Assembly: GCF_000403645.1 (NCBI RefSeq) | Contig: NC_021313.1 | Location: forward strand, 186,001 to 250,000 | Source of the DNA: Salinarchaeum sp. Harcht-Bsk1 | GTDB lineage: Archaea; Halobacteriota; Halobacteria; Halobacteriales; Salinarchaeaceae | DNA length: 64,000 nt | Reading direction: 5' to 3' | Shown: piece after piece, positions 1 through 8,761 of the stretch | Position numbering within the stretch: the stretch's first letter is position 1 | How the letters are laid out: every line of letters starts with the position of its first letter | The notes under the pieces: generated by a model | Databases searched by the model: none | The model's input: the letters and a program-made list of their open reading frames with translations, nothing else | Told to the model about the DNA's origin: nothing | Program-made: the position numbers and the translations under genes

Positions 1-65
1 ACGGACTCGTGTTCAACGCTTGGGGTCGGCAACAGAAACAGAATCGGACGCGAACGTCGAAGCCG

Positions 66-1484
66 TTACTCGAAGGGATGGTCGAGCACGACGGTGTGGT
101 CGCGCTCGGGGCCGAGACCCACGGCGTAGAGGTCGGTGTCGACCTCCTCGGCGACGTACTCGAGATACGTCCGGGCGTTCTCGGGGAGCGCCTCGTAGCC
201 CTCCTCGGCGACCGCGGCCCAGTCGACCTCCGGCCAGCCGTCGAACGTCTGGAAGTTCGGCTCGCACTGGGCCCAGCGCTCGGTCGTCGACGGGATCGTC
301 TCGATCGTCTCGCCGTCGAGGTCGTAGCTCTCGCCGACCTTGACCTCGTCCAGTCCGGCGAGCACGTCGACGTGGTTGACCGCGAACCCGGTGAAGCCGC
401 TCGCGCGAGCGGCGTGGCGGACCATCGGGAGGTCGAGCCACCCGACTCGGCGGGGTCGGCCGGTGACGGTGCCGTACTCCCCACCTTCTTCCCGAATGTA
501 GGACGCGAGGTCCTCCGCGGAGGGGTCATCACCCGTCGCAGCAGCTTCGTCGCCCGCGTCGACGCCGTGGCCGCCGTCGCTCGGGCCGAGTTCCGTCGGC
601 ATCGGCCCGGTGCCGACGCGCGAGAGATAGCCCTTCACGACGCCCACGACCTCGCCGTCACCGATCGTCGTGACGCCGAGGCCGGATCCGGTCGCGGCGT
701 ATCCGGCCGTGGGGTTCGAGGAGGTGACGTACGGGAAGTTCCCGTGGTCGATGTCGAGGAGGGTGCCCTGCGCGCCCTCGAGCATGACCTGTTCGCCGTC
801 GTCAATTCGGCTCGTGAGGAACTCGCCCGCGACGACGGTCATGTCCTCGTCGCGCAGCCGCTCGCCGTACTCGACGTAGCGATCGTAGACGGCGTCGACG
901 TCGAGCGCGTCCTCTGCGCTGAACCCGTCGAATTCGAGGTCGACGCTCGCGAGGTCGATCCCGTAGACGTCCTCGATGAGTGCTCGCTTCTGGGGAATCA
1001 CGTACTCGAGGCGGTCCCGGAGGACCGCCGGATCGAGGAGGTCACCGATCCGGACACCGCGTCGGCCGACCTTGTCCTCGTACGTCGGACCGATGCCCCG
1101 TCCCGTCGTCCCGACCTTGAGGTCGTCGTCGCTGCGAACGTCCTCTTCGAGGTTGTCGAGGATCCGGTGATACGGCATGATGACGTGCGCCCGCTCCGCG
1201 ACGCGCACGTCGGGATCGAGGCCCTGCTCGTGGAGCCCGTCGAGTTCTTCGAACAGCGTGTGCGGGTTCACGACGCAGCCGTTGCCGAGGACGCCGATCT
1301 TGCCGCGAACGGCGCCGCTGGGAACCAGTGAGAGCTTGTAGGTCTCTCCGCCGTGCACGACCGTGTGTCCGGCGTTGTCACCGCCCTGGTATCGCGCGAC
1401 CACGTCGGCAGACTCGCCGAAGACGTCAACGATGCCGCCCTTCCCCTCGTCGCCGAGCTGTGCGCCGACGATGGTGACAGTCAT
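66..1484 (-). CDS. purA: Adenylosuccinate synthetase
   Basis: The enzyme joins IMP and aspartate using GTP to form adenylosuccinate, the first committed step of AMP synthesis in the cytoplasm. The 472-residue product begins MTVTIVGAQLGDEGKGG, the family's N-terminal GTP/IMP loop (GDEGKG at residues 11-16), and carries NAGHT and the C-terminal GRPRRVGWLD block. The ATG at 1484 is chosen because the family starts there and a TTTATC box (complement of 1511-1516) lies about 27-32 bases upstream, suggesting a leaderless transcript; the open frame extends 21 codons further without homology. The protein is about 40 residues longer than usual, mostly from an acidic Gly/Asp-rich insertion between PTELGPSDGG and the EEGGEYGTVTGRPRR segment. 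Divergent from the small regulator at 1696. Identification is firm. Confidence 0.97.
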   Translation of the reverse strand: MTVTIVGAQLGDEGKGGIVDVFGESADVVARYQGGDNAGHTVVHGGETYKLSLVPSGAVRGKIGVLGNGCVVNPHTLFEELDGLHEQGLDPDVRVAERAHVIMPYHRILDNLEEDVRSDDDLKVGTTGRGIGPTYEDKVGRRGVRIGDLLDPAVLRDRLEYVIPQKRALIEDVYGIDLASVDLEFDGFSAEDALDVDAVYDRYVEYGERLRDEDMTVVAGEFLTSRIDDGEQVMLEGAQGTLLDIDHGNFPYVTSSNPTAGYAATGSGLGVTTIGDGEVVGVVKGYLSRVGTGPMPTELGPSDGGHGVDAGDEAAATGDDPSAEDLASYIREEGGEYGTVTGRPRRVGWLDLPMVRHAARASGFTGFAVNHVDVLAGLDEVKVGESYDLDGETIETIPSTTERWAQCEPNFQTFDGWPEVDWAAVAEEGYEALPENARTYLEYVAEEVDTDLYAVGLGPERDHTVVLDHPFE

Positions 1485-1662
1485 TACGAGGCGAGATTTC
1501 GCGTCGCTGGATAAACGAATTACGATGTACCTGGCGAGGGGATTCACCGGTCACGGACTGGCTGGGATCGGAACCGTTAACCACTCCCACGGGACAGTTT
1601 CTATCGTAGCAGACGGTACACGCGTCCTGAACGCTCTCCTCTCGCGGTTCCTGACGACAACA

Positions 1663-1668
1663 TTTAAA
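1663..1668 (+). promoter_or_regulatory. TATA box of the small wHTH gene
   Basis: TTTAAA lies 28-33 bases before the ATG at 1696, the spacing expected for an archaeal TATA box with transcription starting at or next to the start codon. This supports the ATG at 1696 over longer upstream readings of the same frame. Confidence 0.65.
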
Positions 1669-1695
1669 GCCCCCAACGACAAGTTAACACGTGCC

Positions 1696-2001
1696 ATGAT
1701 AGATCGGCTCGAAAAGGAGGTCGACATGCTGGAACGCCATCTGCAGGTCCTGCGGATGGTCATCGAAAACGAGCCCATCGGCATCGTGAAGATGTCCAAC
1801 GAGACGGGCTACCCCCACCACAAGGTACGCTACTCCCTGCGAGTCCTCGAAGAGGAGAACCTCATCGAGCCCTCGAGCCAGGGTGCAATCACCACGGAAC
1901 GGACCGCCGAGTTCATCGACGAACTCGACGACAAGATCGACGAGACGGTCGACACGCTCGAAGGCATGAAGCTAGAGGACGCGGCCGAGCTCGAGTCGTA
2001 A
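1696..2001 (+). CDS. Small winged-helix DNA-binding protein with coiled-coil ends
   Basis: A 101-residue protein, probably a transcription regulator of a haloarchaea-restricted family. The N-terminal 25 residues form an amphipathic helix (MIDRLEKEVDMLERHLQVL). Residues about 28-70 look like a winged helix (GIVKMSNETGYPHHKVRYSL as helix-turn-helix, then VLEEENLIEPS as wing-side helix and strand). The C-terminus (FIDELDDKIDETVDTLEGM) is a second acidic helix, so a coiled-coil dimer is likely. The start is set by the TTTAAA box at 1663; the frame is open further upstream but that part overlaps the divergent purA promoter and has no family resemblance. No target is visible. Its place beside purA suggests a housekeeping role, which is inference only. 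Confidence 0.8.
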   Translation: MIDRLEKEVDMLERHLQVLRMVIENEPIGIVKMSNETGYPHHKVRYSLRVLEEENLIEPSSQGAITTERTAEFIDELDDKIDETVDTLEGMKLEDAAELES

Positions 2002-2261
2002 CCGACCGCACGACCTGCAGATCCGACGAGTTCGCTGGATCCGATCGACTGTCCCGCCCGAGATGCCCTCCGGCCCCGCCGCTCTTTCTGCAGCGCTGCC
2101 GGTCGAGCGAGAGCGACAGCGCTCGCGGTCGTGCAATAGCGACTGCGCTCCCCGTGGAGTGAGAGCGGCTGCATTACCGGTCTAGCGATCACGGACACGC
2201 TGCGGCAGGCCTGGAGAAGACCACCTTCGAAACCGTCGGAAGGAACGGGATTCCGAGTTCG
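2002..2261. other. Convergent intergenic region, pyrimidine-rich
   Basis: This lies between the 3' ends of the wHTH gene and the large linker protein. The plus strand shows a C/T-rich stretch around 2049-2092 (ending CTCTTTCTGC) just after the wHTH stop, a plausible termination zone. I see no coding sequence I can support. Confidence 0.4.
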
Positions 2262-4898
2262 CTACAGCTCTGGGACGTTCAGGTGGAGGTCGTCGCCGCG
2301 CGCCTCGACGAGACAGAGGTGATAGCCCTGCTTTCGCGAGAGTTTGACGTAGCTCGCGCGGGAGTCCCGGCTGAGCAAGCTGCCGCTCGTGGCCTCCGAG
2401 GCCGTCTCCAGCGCCGCCGGCTCGAAGAAACTCCGCGTCACGAAGAACGCACCAGCGAGTGCCATCGAGTGCTCCTTCACTCGGCTGGCGCCCTCCTGGA
2501 GGTCGACGATCATCCGACCCGTTGCGGGGTCGCGAGCGTCGTTCATGTTCGCCACGAGGAGCGCCTCGCCCATCTTGTCCCGGACGACGACGTCGAACGT
2601 CTCGCTGGGAGCGCCCTCCTCGCCCTCGACCGCGTCGCGGGCGACCTCGCCGTGGAACTCGACGCGATCGATTTCCGGGATCGCGTCGTAGAGGTCCCGG
2701 AGTTCGCTCGCGGAGTCGGTCTCCCGAATCTCGTAGGGGAGGATCCGGACGAGCCACTCGACGAACCGGTAGGCCATCGTCTCCTGGAGGAACGCCTCGA
2801 ACGGTTCGCCGTCGACCGTCGCGCCGTCGTCCTCGAACTGGGTGTGTACGTCGAGCCGGAGGTTCTGATTCACCGCCGTCGCATCTGCGCTCCCGTCGTG
2901 GGCCGCCTCGAGCGTGGGAGCGCTCTTGGAATCGTAGCGGACGAACAGGTCCGTGCCCTCCAGGGCTGCCCGTGGCGTCAGTGGACCGCCACTGGCCCCT
3001 GCACCCGCGTTTTCGGAGGGCGTCGGCTCGGCACTGGCTGCTTTGTCCTCGAGTTCCTCGATCTCGTCCTCGAGTGAGCGGATCTCGCCGCGCAGGGACT
3101 CGTTCTCTTCAGTCAACGAGTCTACGCGTTCCTGGAGGCGATCGCGCTCCTCGGTTACCTCGTCGCGTTCGTCCTCGAGATTCGTGACGCGCTGTTGCAG
3201 TCGGTCGATGCGATCCTCCCGCTCGAGCACCTCCTGTTCGAGCGTGTTCTCGGCTCCCTGCGTGCGATCCGTCGCGGCCGACCGACCGCTCGAACCAGAT
3301 GGCCGGGTACCCGAACCGGACGACCGGGAGTTCGAACCGGACGATCGAGTGCTCGACGACCCGGATCGTCCGCTCGCTGACTGGGCCGTCGAGGAATCAC
3401 GGGTGTTCGTGCTCGATCGCGACTGCGAACGGGCGCTGCTTGCATTGGCGTTACGACCCTGCTGCGTGGATCGAGACTGACGCTGCTGTCGCGTCTGCGT
3501 CTGCGACTGCCCGCTCACCTCGACGTCCTCCGTCCGGTCGGGATCGAGTGCGGGGACGGTGGTCGCTTCGCGCCAGGCCGCTTCGGACTGTCGGGGGGCG
3601 TCCTCCCGTCTGGAAGCGTCGTCACCCGCATCCGCCGAGGGTGCTGCCGAACGGTCCGTGGCGTCGGCGGCCGCCGGTTCGCTCCCGCGCTGGTGCGACG
3701 CGGGATCCCCGGTCCCGGCGGATGGTGCGGAGGCACGATCGCTCGACGATCGATCGGCGCTTCCTGTTTCGGGAGTCGACGCGGCCGCCGATTCGGTTCC
3801 GCGTTCCCGATCCGCCGCGGAGGCCGATCGCGTCGAGTCGGCGGAAGTCGTGGCGTTCGAGGCGGCGTCCGCTCCAGGCTGCTCGCCCGAGCCAGCTTCC
3901 GGGGTAGCCTCGTTCCGCGGGGACCGAGACGAATCCGTTGCCGAGTTCGTCGCCCGAGCAGCAGCGGCGGTGCCGTCCGATGAGTCGCCGGTCGCTCCGC
4001 GGTCGTCGCCAGCGGTCGGGCTGGCGCTACCGTCGGACTGGTCCTCCTCGTCCGTTGCGTCCGCTTCGTCGGCGATTTCAGTCGACGGGTTGCCCTCGGC
4101 AGCAGTCGGCGCATCGGCGGCACCGGACCCGGCAGCGTGGGCGTCGTCCGCCGCAGATCCGTCGTCACCAGTTGCAGCCGATGGTCCGTCGTCACCGCCC
4201 GTTGCCGCAGCACCGTCGTCAGCAGCTGATCCGGCGGACTCGTCGTCGGTATCGTCTGGGGACGGATCCCCCCCGGCGTCTGACTTCGAGGCCGTCTCCA
4301 CTCCCTCGCTCTCGTCGCTCCCCGCGTCGGATTCGTCCGTCGCAGTCTCGGGCTCCTCGGGCTGTGGTACCTCCATGACCCCGATGTCGACGTCCACGAC
4401 CTCGTAGATCCCCACCTCGTCGTCGGCCCGCTCGAAGGCCTCCTCGCCGGTAATCATCTTCCCGCTGTTGCCGACGAAGGCGACGCTCATCGAGTGGCCA
4501 CCGTGGTAGAGCTGGTAGTAGTCGCCGCTCAGGACGTTCTCGCTGAGTTCGACGTAGCCCGTGAACGACCCCGAGGAGAGCGTGCTGTCGACCTCGGAGA
4601 TCGGCGTGTCGTTGGTGTAATATTTCGCCCGCGTGTCGCCGCCCTCAGTCTGCATCGCGTAGAGAAGCGGTAGCGACGGATGGGGTGCCTTGTGCGCCGT
4701 GCCCTGGGCGCCCTCGACGTCGTCGATCGCACCCTCGAAGACGCCGACGATCTTGCCGTTGACGAAGAACAACCAGGCGCCGCCGGCGCGGACGACACCC
4801 GAGAAGTCCACGGACGCGAGCTGGCGGAGGCCGTCGTAGCCATCCTCGAACGGCCGCGTCGGCCAGCCCTCGACGTCCGCTTCGATGCGTCGCTCCAT
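2262..4898 (-). CDS. Large acidic protein with Ser/Arg-rich linker and coiled coil (haloarchaeal, DUF7527-like)
   Basis: An 878-residue conserved haloarchaeal protein of unknown function. Residues 1 to about 190 are a folded domain (MERRIEADVEGWPTRPFEDG, then GGAWLFFVNGKIVGVFEGAI). Residues about 195-450 are an acidic Asp/Ala/Ser/Gly-rich linker. Residues about 462-545 are a Ser/Arg/Gln-rich segment (encoded by about 3270-3515), unusual in an acidic halophile proteome. A strong heptad coiled coil follows (EREDRIDRLQQRVTNLEDER through EDEIEELEDK), and then a C-terminal globular domain ending HLNVPEL. The ATG at 4898 is chosen because a TATA-like ACATATTT (complement of about 4922-4929) sits about 25-32 bases upstream. 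There are no signal peptide or membrane segments, so it is probably cytoplasmic. The layout of two folded ends, a coiled coil and disordered linkers suggests a scaffold. The DUF assignment is from memory and is uncertain. Confidence 0.8.
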   Translation of the reverse strand: MERRIEADVEGWPTRPFEDGYDGLRQLASVDFSGVVRAGGAWLFFVNGKIVGVFEGAIDDVEGAQGTAHKAPHPSLPLLYAMQTEGGDTRAKYYTNDTPISEVDSTLSSGSFTGYVELSENVLSGDYYQLYHGGHSMSVAFVGNSGKMITGEEAFERADDEVGIYEVVDVDIGVMEVPQPEEPETATDESDAGSDESEGVETASKSDAGGDPSPDDTDDESAGSAADDGAAATGGDDGPSAATGDDGSAADDAHAAGSGAADAPTAAEGNPSTEIADEADATDEEDQSDGSASPTAGDDRGATGDSSDGTAAAARATNSATDSSRSPRNEATPEAGSGEQPGADAASNATTSADSTRSASAADRERGTESAAASTPETGSADRSSSDRASAPSAGTGDPASHQRGSEPAAADATDRSAAPSADAGDDASRREDAPRQSEAAWREATTVPALDPDRTEDVEVSGQSQTQTRQQRQSRSTQQGRNANASSARSQSRSSTNTRDSSTAQSASGRSGSSSTRSSGSNSRSSGSGTRPSGSSGRSAATDRTQGAENTLEQEVLEREDRIDRLQQRVTNLEDERDEVTEERDRLQERVDSLTEENESLRGEIRSLEDEIEELEDKAASAEPTPSENAGAGASGGPLTPRAALEGTDLFVRYDSKSAPTLEAAHDGSADATAVNQNLRLDVHTQFEDDGATVDGEPFEAFLQETMAYRFVEWLVRILPYEIRETDSASELRDLYDAIPEIDRVEFHGEVARDAVEGEEGAPSETFDVVVRDKMGEALLVANMNDARDPATGRMIVDLQEGASRVKEHSMALAGAFFVTRSFFEPAALETASEATSGSLLSRDSRASYVKLSRKQGYHLCLVEARGDDLHLNVPEL

Positions 4899-4921
4899 AC
4901 CCACGTCAAGCCGGAGTCCGC

Positions 4922-4929
4922 CCAAATAT
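4922..4929 (-). promoter_or_regulatory. TATA-like box of the large linker protein
   Basis: The minus strand reads ACATATTT about 25-32 bases before the ATG at 4898, giving a leaderless or very short-leader transcript. It also argues against the upstream TTG at 4925 as start. Confidence 0.55.
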
Positions 4930-5037
4930 GTTCCGCCGCTGGCGGCGCCCAGGAGCGATCGACGGAGTTAGGGAGGGAACGTTCGGGAGTGGCGCAAAGA
5001 ACCAGCGAGCGGGGTGAGAAACGAGACGGATCTGAGC

Positions 5038-5118
5038 GCAACGGACAGAAACGGAGGAAGATGCGGCGAAACAGCGGGAGAACGAAATGCGTCAGCGCGT
5101 TCCGGGAAGCCCCGACCC
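5038..5118 (-). terminator. Pyrimidine-rich tract downstream of UPF0058 gene
   Basis: Directly after the UPF0058 stop codon the sense (minus) strand becomes C/T-rich (for example TTCGTTCTCCCGCTG and CTTCCTCCGTTTCTG) with short T runs. Similar tracts follow other minus-strand genes in this window. I call it a likely termination or 3' processing zone; there is no stem-loop I would rely on. Confidence 0.35.
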
Positions 5119-5397
5119 CTAGATCTTCTGTTCGGCGTCGTCAGCTAGCTCCTCCATCCGCTTGCCGATCCGGCCGGCCGAGGAGAACTCGTCCTCGCTC
5201 ATCGCGGAGGCGAGCGCGTTTCCGAGGACGAACACCGCGTGCTTGTGCTCGTTCTTCGACTTGTGAACGTGGTCGGGCTCGATGTCGAGTTGCTCGTAGG
5301 GTTCGAACAGCGCAGGGTCGGAGTCTTCCCGATCCCTGAAGTGACGCATGATGGTCACCATCTGTTCGTGAAGCTCCAGAAGTTCGTCTTTGTGCAT
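5119..5397 (-). CDS. UPF0058 family protein
   Basis: A 92-residue cytoplasmic protein beginning MHKDELLELHEQMVTIMRHF, the hallmark start of the archaeal UPF0058 family. The function of the family is unknown. The chain is largely helical and rich in His, Asp and Glu (HVHKSKNEHKHAVFVLGNAL), suggesting a small helical bundle that could bind a metal. The ATG at 5397 is preferred over the upstream ATG at 5406 because the family starts MHKDE and a CTTAACT element (complement of 5424-5430) lies 27-33 bases upstream. Divergent from the acidic protein at 5665. Family assignment is confident, function open. Confidence 0.88.
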   Translation of the reverse strand: MHKDELLELHEQMVTIMRHFRDREDSDPALFEPYEQLDIEPDHVHKSKNEHKHAVFVLGNALASAMSEDEFSSAGRIGKRMEELADDAEQKI

Positions 5398-5664
5398 GTT
5401 GCCCATTTGTAGGCAGGTTCCCCAGTTAAGGGTTATTTCACACGTGGTAGCATTACTCACGGGCACCGATCTAACCGGTTACTACAGTGCGACGCAGCCA
5501 CTACCTACTGGCCGATATTGGATCTCGGAGGCCGGCTCGATTGTCGAGAATCCGGCGATCGACCGCGAGACGCCGACGATCGATACCGGACCCTGACCAT
5601 CGATCGCCAGCAAGCGGTGCGTCTGACGATGGTTTTTGTACCAGGACTTCGTACCGGATTCCCA

Positions 5665-6684
5665 ATGCCCGAGTTCCGCGTCGCGGTCGACCCCGAGACC
5701 GCGGACGCCTTCCAGACGGAAGTCGATCTGCTCGGATTCGGGGACGCCGACGAGTACCTGTCCTGGGTCGTCGACAACCGCGCGTCGATCGAACAGGGAA
5801 CGGAGTCCGCGGAGCTGCTGGACTCCTACCACGAGCGACTCGTCGCACTCGAAGAGCGGCTGGCTGCGGAAGGCGTCGATCCAGCGACCGTCGACGCCGA
5901 TACTGACCCGGTGTCCGACGCTCGGCCGGATACGATCGGCACGAGTGATCGGACGTCGACGACCGACGCGACCACCGCGAAGGGGTCCTCGTCCGGCCGT
6001 TCGACCCAGAGCACGCTCTCGGATTCCCAGGCCGATGGGGTGGACACGATCGCGACGAGTTCGGACCTGTCGCCCTCCGTCGATACGGGTGGCACCGCGG
6101 CGAACCCCGACGGGCGCGAGGGTGTGAACGCCGGCGGGGCCAGCAGTTCCGAGGGCGATGAGCAACGCGCCGCCTCCGACGGCGGCGTCAGTGCGGAAGC
6201 GGAGATCACCTCGATGCACCTCCAGCCCGAGCGCGTCCAGCGCGTGCGGGAAGATCCAGTGACGCGTGACGCGGACTCGCTGAAAGACGTGGAGACGAAC
6301 CGCCTCGACGAGTTGAGTCGCCGCGCCGTCGCCGAGACGCGCCAGCAGCTCGATCGCGAGGTCGAGACCGGTCTCGACTACGATTCGGCGACGACGCTCG
6401 GGGATTCGGACGTCCGCCCGGGCGAGGACCTCGCCGACCTCGACGCGCTAGACGTTCCCGGTCGGACGCAGGGCCTCGTCGAGGCACGACGCGTCGCGGT
6501 GGGCCGTGCCCTCGCCTACCTCCACGACGTCGGCCAGGCTCGCAAACGCGACTTCGTCGACGAACTCTACGGCGACTGGCCTGCCGGCTACGAGAGCGCC
6601 GCCGGCTGGTGGCGTTGTATTCGCGGCGCGCTCGAGCAGGTCGACGCCGTCGACGGCGGCCACATCTGGGAGTACCAGCGGTAG
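5665..6684 (+). CDS. Conserved haloarchaeal protein with acidic linker, function unknown
   Basis: A 339-residue protein I cannot assign to a function. Residues 1 to about 75 form a small domain (MPEFRVAVDPETADAF, ...DEYLSWVVDNR) resembling the short N-terminal domains of haloarchaeal helical proteins. Residues about 80-180 are a low-complexity Asp/Ser/Thr linker. The C-terminal 150 residues are folded and helical, with a Trp-rich end (GDWPAGYESAAGWWRCIRGA, then GGHIWEYQR) that looks like a winged-helix-sized unit. The start at 5665 is supported by TTTTTGTA at 5633-5640, about 25-32 bases upstream. It shares the folded-linker-folded layout with the large protein at 2262-4898 but no obvious sequence. 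Confidence 0.75.
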   Translation: MPEFRVAVDPETADAFQTEVDLLGFGDADEYLSWVVDNRASIEQGTESAELLDSYHERLVALEERLAAEGVDPATVDADTDPVSDARPDTIGTSDRTSTTDATTAKGSSSGRSTQSTLSDSQADGVDTIATSSDLSPSVDTGGTAANPDGREGVNAGGASSSEGDEQRAASDGGVSAEAEITSMHLQPERVQRVREDPVTRDADSLKDVETNRLDELSRRAVAETRQQLDREVETGLDYDSATTLGDSDVRPGEDLADLDALDVPGRTQGLVEARRVAVGRALAYLHDVGQARKRDFVDELYGDWPAGYESAAGWWRCIRGALEQVDAVDGGHIWEYQR

Positions 6685-6708
6685 GATCGATCGGTCCCGG
6701 GAGACCGT

Positions 6709-7356
6709 TTACTGCGCGTTTCCGAGTCCTGCCCTCGCCGCGTCCCGCTCGCGCTCTTCGAGTTTCCGGAACGCCTCGACGAGAATCCAGCCGCCGAGCG
6801 CGAGCGCGCCGACGAACTCCGGAATCGCGATCCCGGCGTCCGGGAGCGCGAACGTCCAGAGCAGCCAGGTCGCGAGCACGATCGTTCCGAGCAGCGCCGT
6901 TACTGCCCCGCGACGGACGTCGCCCACCTGGGCCATTCCGAGCCCGTAGAGCCAGAGGAAGCCCATCGTCGAGAGGAAGTGCACGATCGCCGACGGGGCG
7001 TGCCAGCCGTGCGGGAGGTGAAAGACCCCGACGGCGGCGAGGGAGACCAGGGCGACGGTGAGCGTGATCGCGCCGGAGCGCTGCAGCGGGTGGGTCGCGT
7101 CGTCGTGGAGGAGCCACGCGAACGGGAGGCCACCGAGGCCAGCGACGATCAGGCTCCCGTTGAACAGCAGGAAGGAGGGTCGGTCAGCGATCAAGGAGAG
7201 CGAAATCGAGCGACCGGGTGGTAGCTCGCCGGTGTGTGAGAGGGCGCTGTCCAGCCACGTGAAGTCGGGATCTACGAGCGTCGCGAGGAGGATGCCAACG
7301 AGCGCGATCGGCGGCGCGACCAGCCCGGCCCTGATCGCGATCCCACGTCGGTCCAT
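6709..7356 (-). CDS. DUF998 integral membrane protein
   Basis: A 215-residue membrane protein of the DUF998 family (function unknown). About six hydrophobic segments are visible: near residues 10-28, 62-80, 94-112, 122-143, 150-168 and 175-195. The characteristic short loop DPDFTWLDSALSHTGELPPG after the first helix and the later HLPHGWHAPSAIVHF motif match the family. It ends with a charged cytoplasmic tail (RKLEERERDAARAG). The start ATG at 7356 gives a normal first transmembrane helix. It lies downstream of the orphan ABC ATPase on the same strand with about 150 bases between them, so co-transcription is possible but there is a pyrimidine-rich likely terminator in between. Confidence 0.85.
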   Translation of the reverse strand: MDRRGIAIRAGLVAPPIALVGILLATLVDPDFTWLDSALSHTGELPPGRSISLSLIADRPSFLLFNGSLIVAGLGGLPFAWLLHDDATHPLQRSGAITLTVALVSLAAVGVFHLPHGWHAPSAIVHFLSTMGFLWLYGLGMAQVGDVRRGAVTALLGTIVLATWLLWTFALPDAGIAIPEFVGALALGGWILVEAFRKLEERERDAARAGLGNAQ

Positions 7357-7424
7357 AGCAACTGCTGGCGGTGCGTGGGCCTTGAAGCTACGTGTTCCAG
7401 GCCAGGAGTTGGAGCGCTCGGGTC

Positions 7425-7504
7425 ACGGCAGCCGGGAGGGTGGGAGCAGGGTAGCGGGACGCGAGGGAGCAGAGCAGTGGGACTCGGGTGTACTCCGCGT
7501 GGCG
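7425..7504 (-). terminator. Pyrimidine-rich tract downstream of ABC ATPase gene
   Basis: After the stop codon of the ATPase gene the sense (minus) strand is C/T-rich with repeated CTGCTCCC and CCCTCC words. The position matches other C/T-rich tracts downstream of minus-strand genes here. It may separate the ATPase transcript from the DUF998 gene. Confidence 0.3.
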
Positions 7505-8737
7505 CTACTCCGTGTGCTCCGCGCGGGGGAACCACGCGAGGTCGTGGTTGGCGGTGAGGTCCACGCAGACCTCCTCGTCGAGGTCGACATTGGCGGAGTG
7601 GTTGTGCATGCACTCGACGGCGTCGCCGTTCTCGAGTTCGACCCGGTAGAGGACGGAGGGACCGAGGTAGCGCCGATAGGTGACGGTGCCGTCGGGGTCG
7701 ACGGAACTCGGACACGGTCGAGCGACGACGTCGTCGGGACGGACGAGCACGTCGACGGTCGTCCGGTCGTAGGCCGACGCGAGGCCGTGGATCCGATCGC
7801 GGGAGAGTTCGCCGATCTCCGTCTCGACGACGTCGTCGTGGACGTAGGCGGAGAGGAAGGAGGCGTGGCCGAGGAAGCCCGCGACGAACCGGGAGGTCGG
7901 GTGCTGGAACACCTGCTCGGGGTGACCGGCCTGTTCGATCGATCCCTCGTGCATCACGGCAACGCGGTCCGAAATCGACAGCGCCTCCTCCTGGTCGTGG
8001 GTCACGAAGACGGCGGTGACGCCGGCCTCGATGAGGATTCGGCGGACCTCTTCCCGAGTGCGGACCCGGAGGTCCTTGTCGAGGTTGGAGAAGGGTTCGT
8101 CGAGCAACAGGAGATCGGGTTCGGGTGCGAGGGCGCGAGCGAGCGCGATTCGTTGCTGCTGGCCGCCGGAGAGTTCCGCCGGCGAACTCTCCCGTTGATC
8201 AGCGAGGCCAACGAGGTCGAGCAGTTCGTCGACGCGCTCGGCGCGCTCGACTTTCGGCCAGTCCGAAATGCCGAAGGCGACGTTCTCTGCGGCGCTCAGG
8301 TGGGGAAACAGAGCGAAGTCCTGGAAGACGAGCCCCACGTCGCGGGATTCGGGTGCCGTCGCGGTGTCGCCGTCGGCGACGCACTCGCCGTCGATCGAGA
8401 TCGTGCCCTCGTCCGGCTGTTCGAGGCCGGCGATCGTACGCAGGGTCGTGGTCTTTCCACAGCCCGAAGGCCCGAGCAGCGTCATGAGTTCGCCCTCCTG
8501 CACGGAAAGGGAGAGATCGTCGACGGCGCATTCGGGTCCGAAGTCCTTGCGGAGGCCGTCGATCTCGAGGACGGTCGCTCGATCCGCTGCGGCGTCGTCG
8601 CGATCGGTCGTCGGTTCGGGGGCGCCCACGTCGTCTCGATCGGCGTCGGCGGTCGCCCGTCGCTCCAGCCCCTCCGTCGTGGTCTGGGCCTGCGCGTCGA
8701 TCCGGCGACCGTCTGTGGGGTGATCCTCGGCAGCCAT
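7505..8737 (-). CDS. ABC transporter ATP-binding protein, PotA/CysA-like with TOBE domain
   Basis: A 410-residue ATPase subunit of an import-type ABC system (spermidine/thiamine/iron/molybdate class). Walker A is GPSGCGKTT at residues 89-97, the signature is LSGGQQQRIALARAL, Walker B is LLLLDEPFSNLD and the switch His lies in VTHDQEEAL. The C-terminal 120 residues are a TOBE-like substrate-sensing domain (VRPDDVVARP, ENGDAVECMHNH). The N-terminus carries an acidic, low-complexity extension of about 55 residues before the ATPase fold (VLEIDGLRKDF), not usual for the family. No permease or binding protein lies nearby, so it is an orphan subunit that probably works with permeases encoded elsewhere. 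Substrate cannot be told. Two small palindromes lie upstream (8762-8823). Confidence 0.9.
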   Translation of the reverse strand: MAAEDHPTDGRRIDAQAQTTTEGLERRATADADRDDVGAPEPTTDRDDAAADRATVLEIDGLRKDFGPECAVDDLSLSVQEGELMTLLGPSGCGKTTTLRTIAGLEQPDEGTISIDGECVADGDTATAPESRDVGLVFQDFALFPHLSAAENVAFGISDWPKVERAERVDELLDLVGLADQRESSPAELSGGQQQRIALARALAPEPDLLLLDEPFSNLDKDLRVRTREEVRRILIEAGVTAVFVTHDQEEALSISDRVAVMHEGSIEQAGHPEQVFQHPTSRFVAGFLGHASFLSAYVHDDVVETEIGELSRDRIHGLASAYDRTTVDVLVRPDDVVARPCPSSVDPDGTVTYRRYLGPSVLYRVELENGDAVECMHNHSANVDLDEEVCVDLTANHDLAWFPRAEHTE

Positions 8738-8761
8738 GTGGGAGAGTAGCCACGGCGGCGT

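Noticed and set aside
7058-8749. A 563-codon open frame on the plus strand opposite the ABC ATPase and DUF998 genes
   Set aside because: Both strands cannot code for these conserved proteins; composition and lack of any motif mark it as a shadow.
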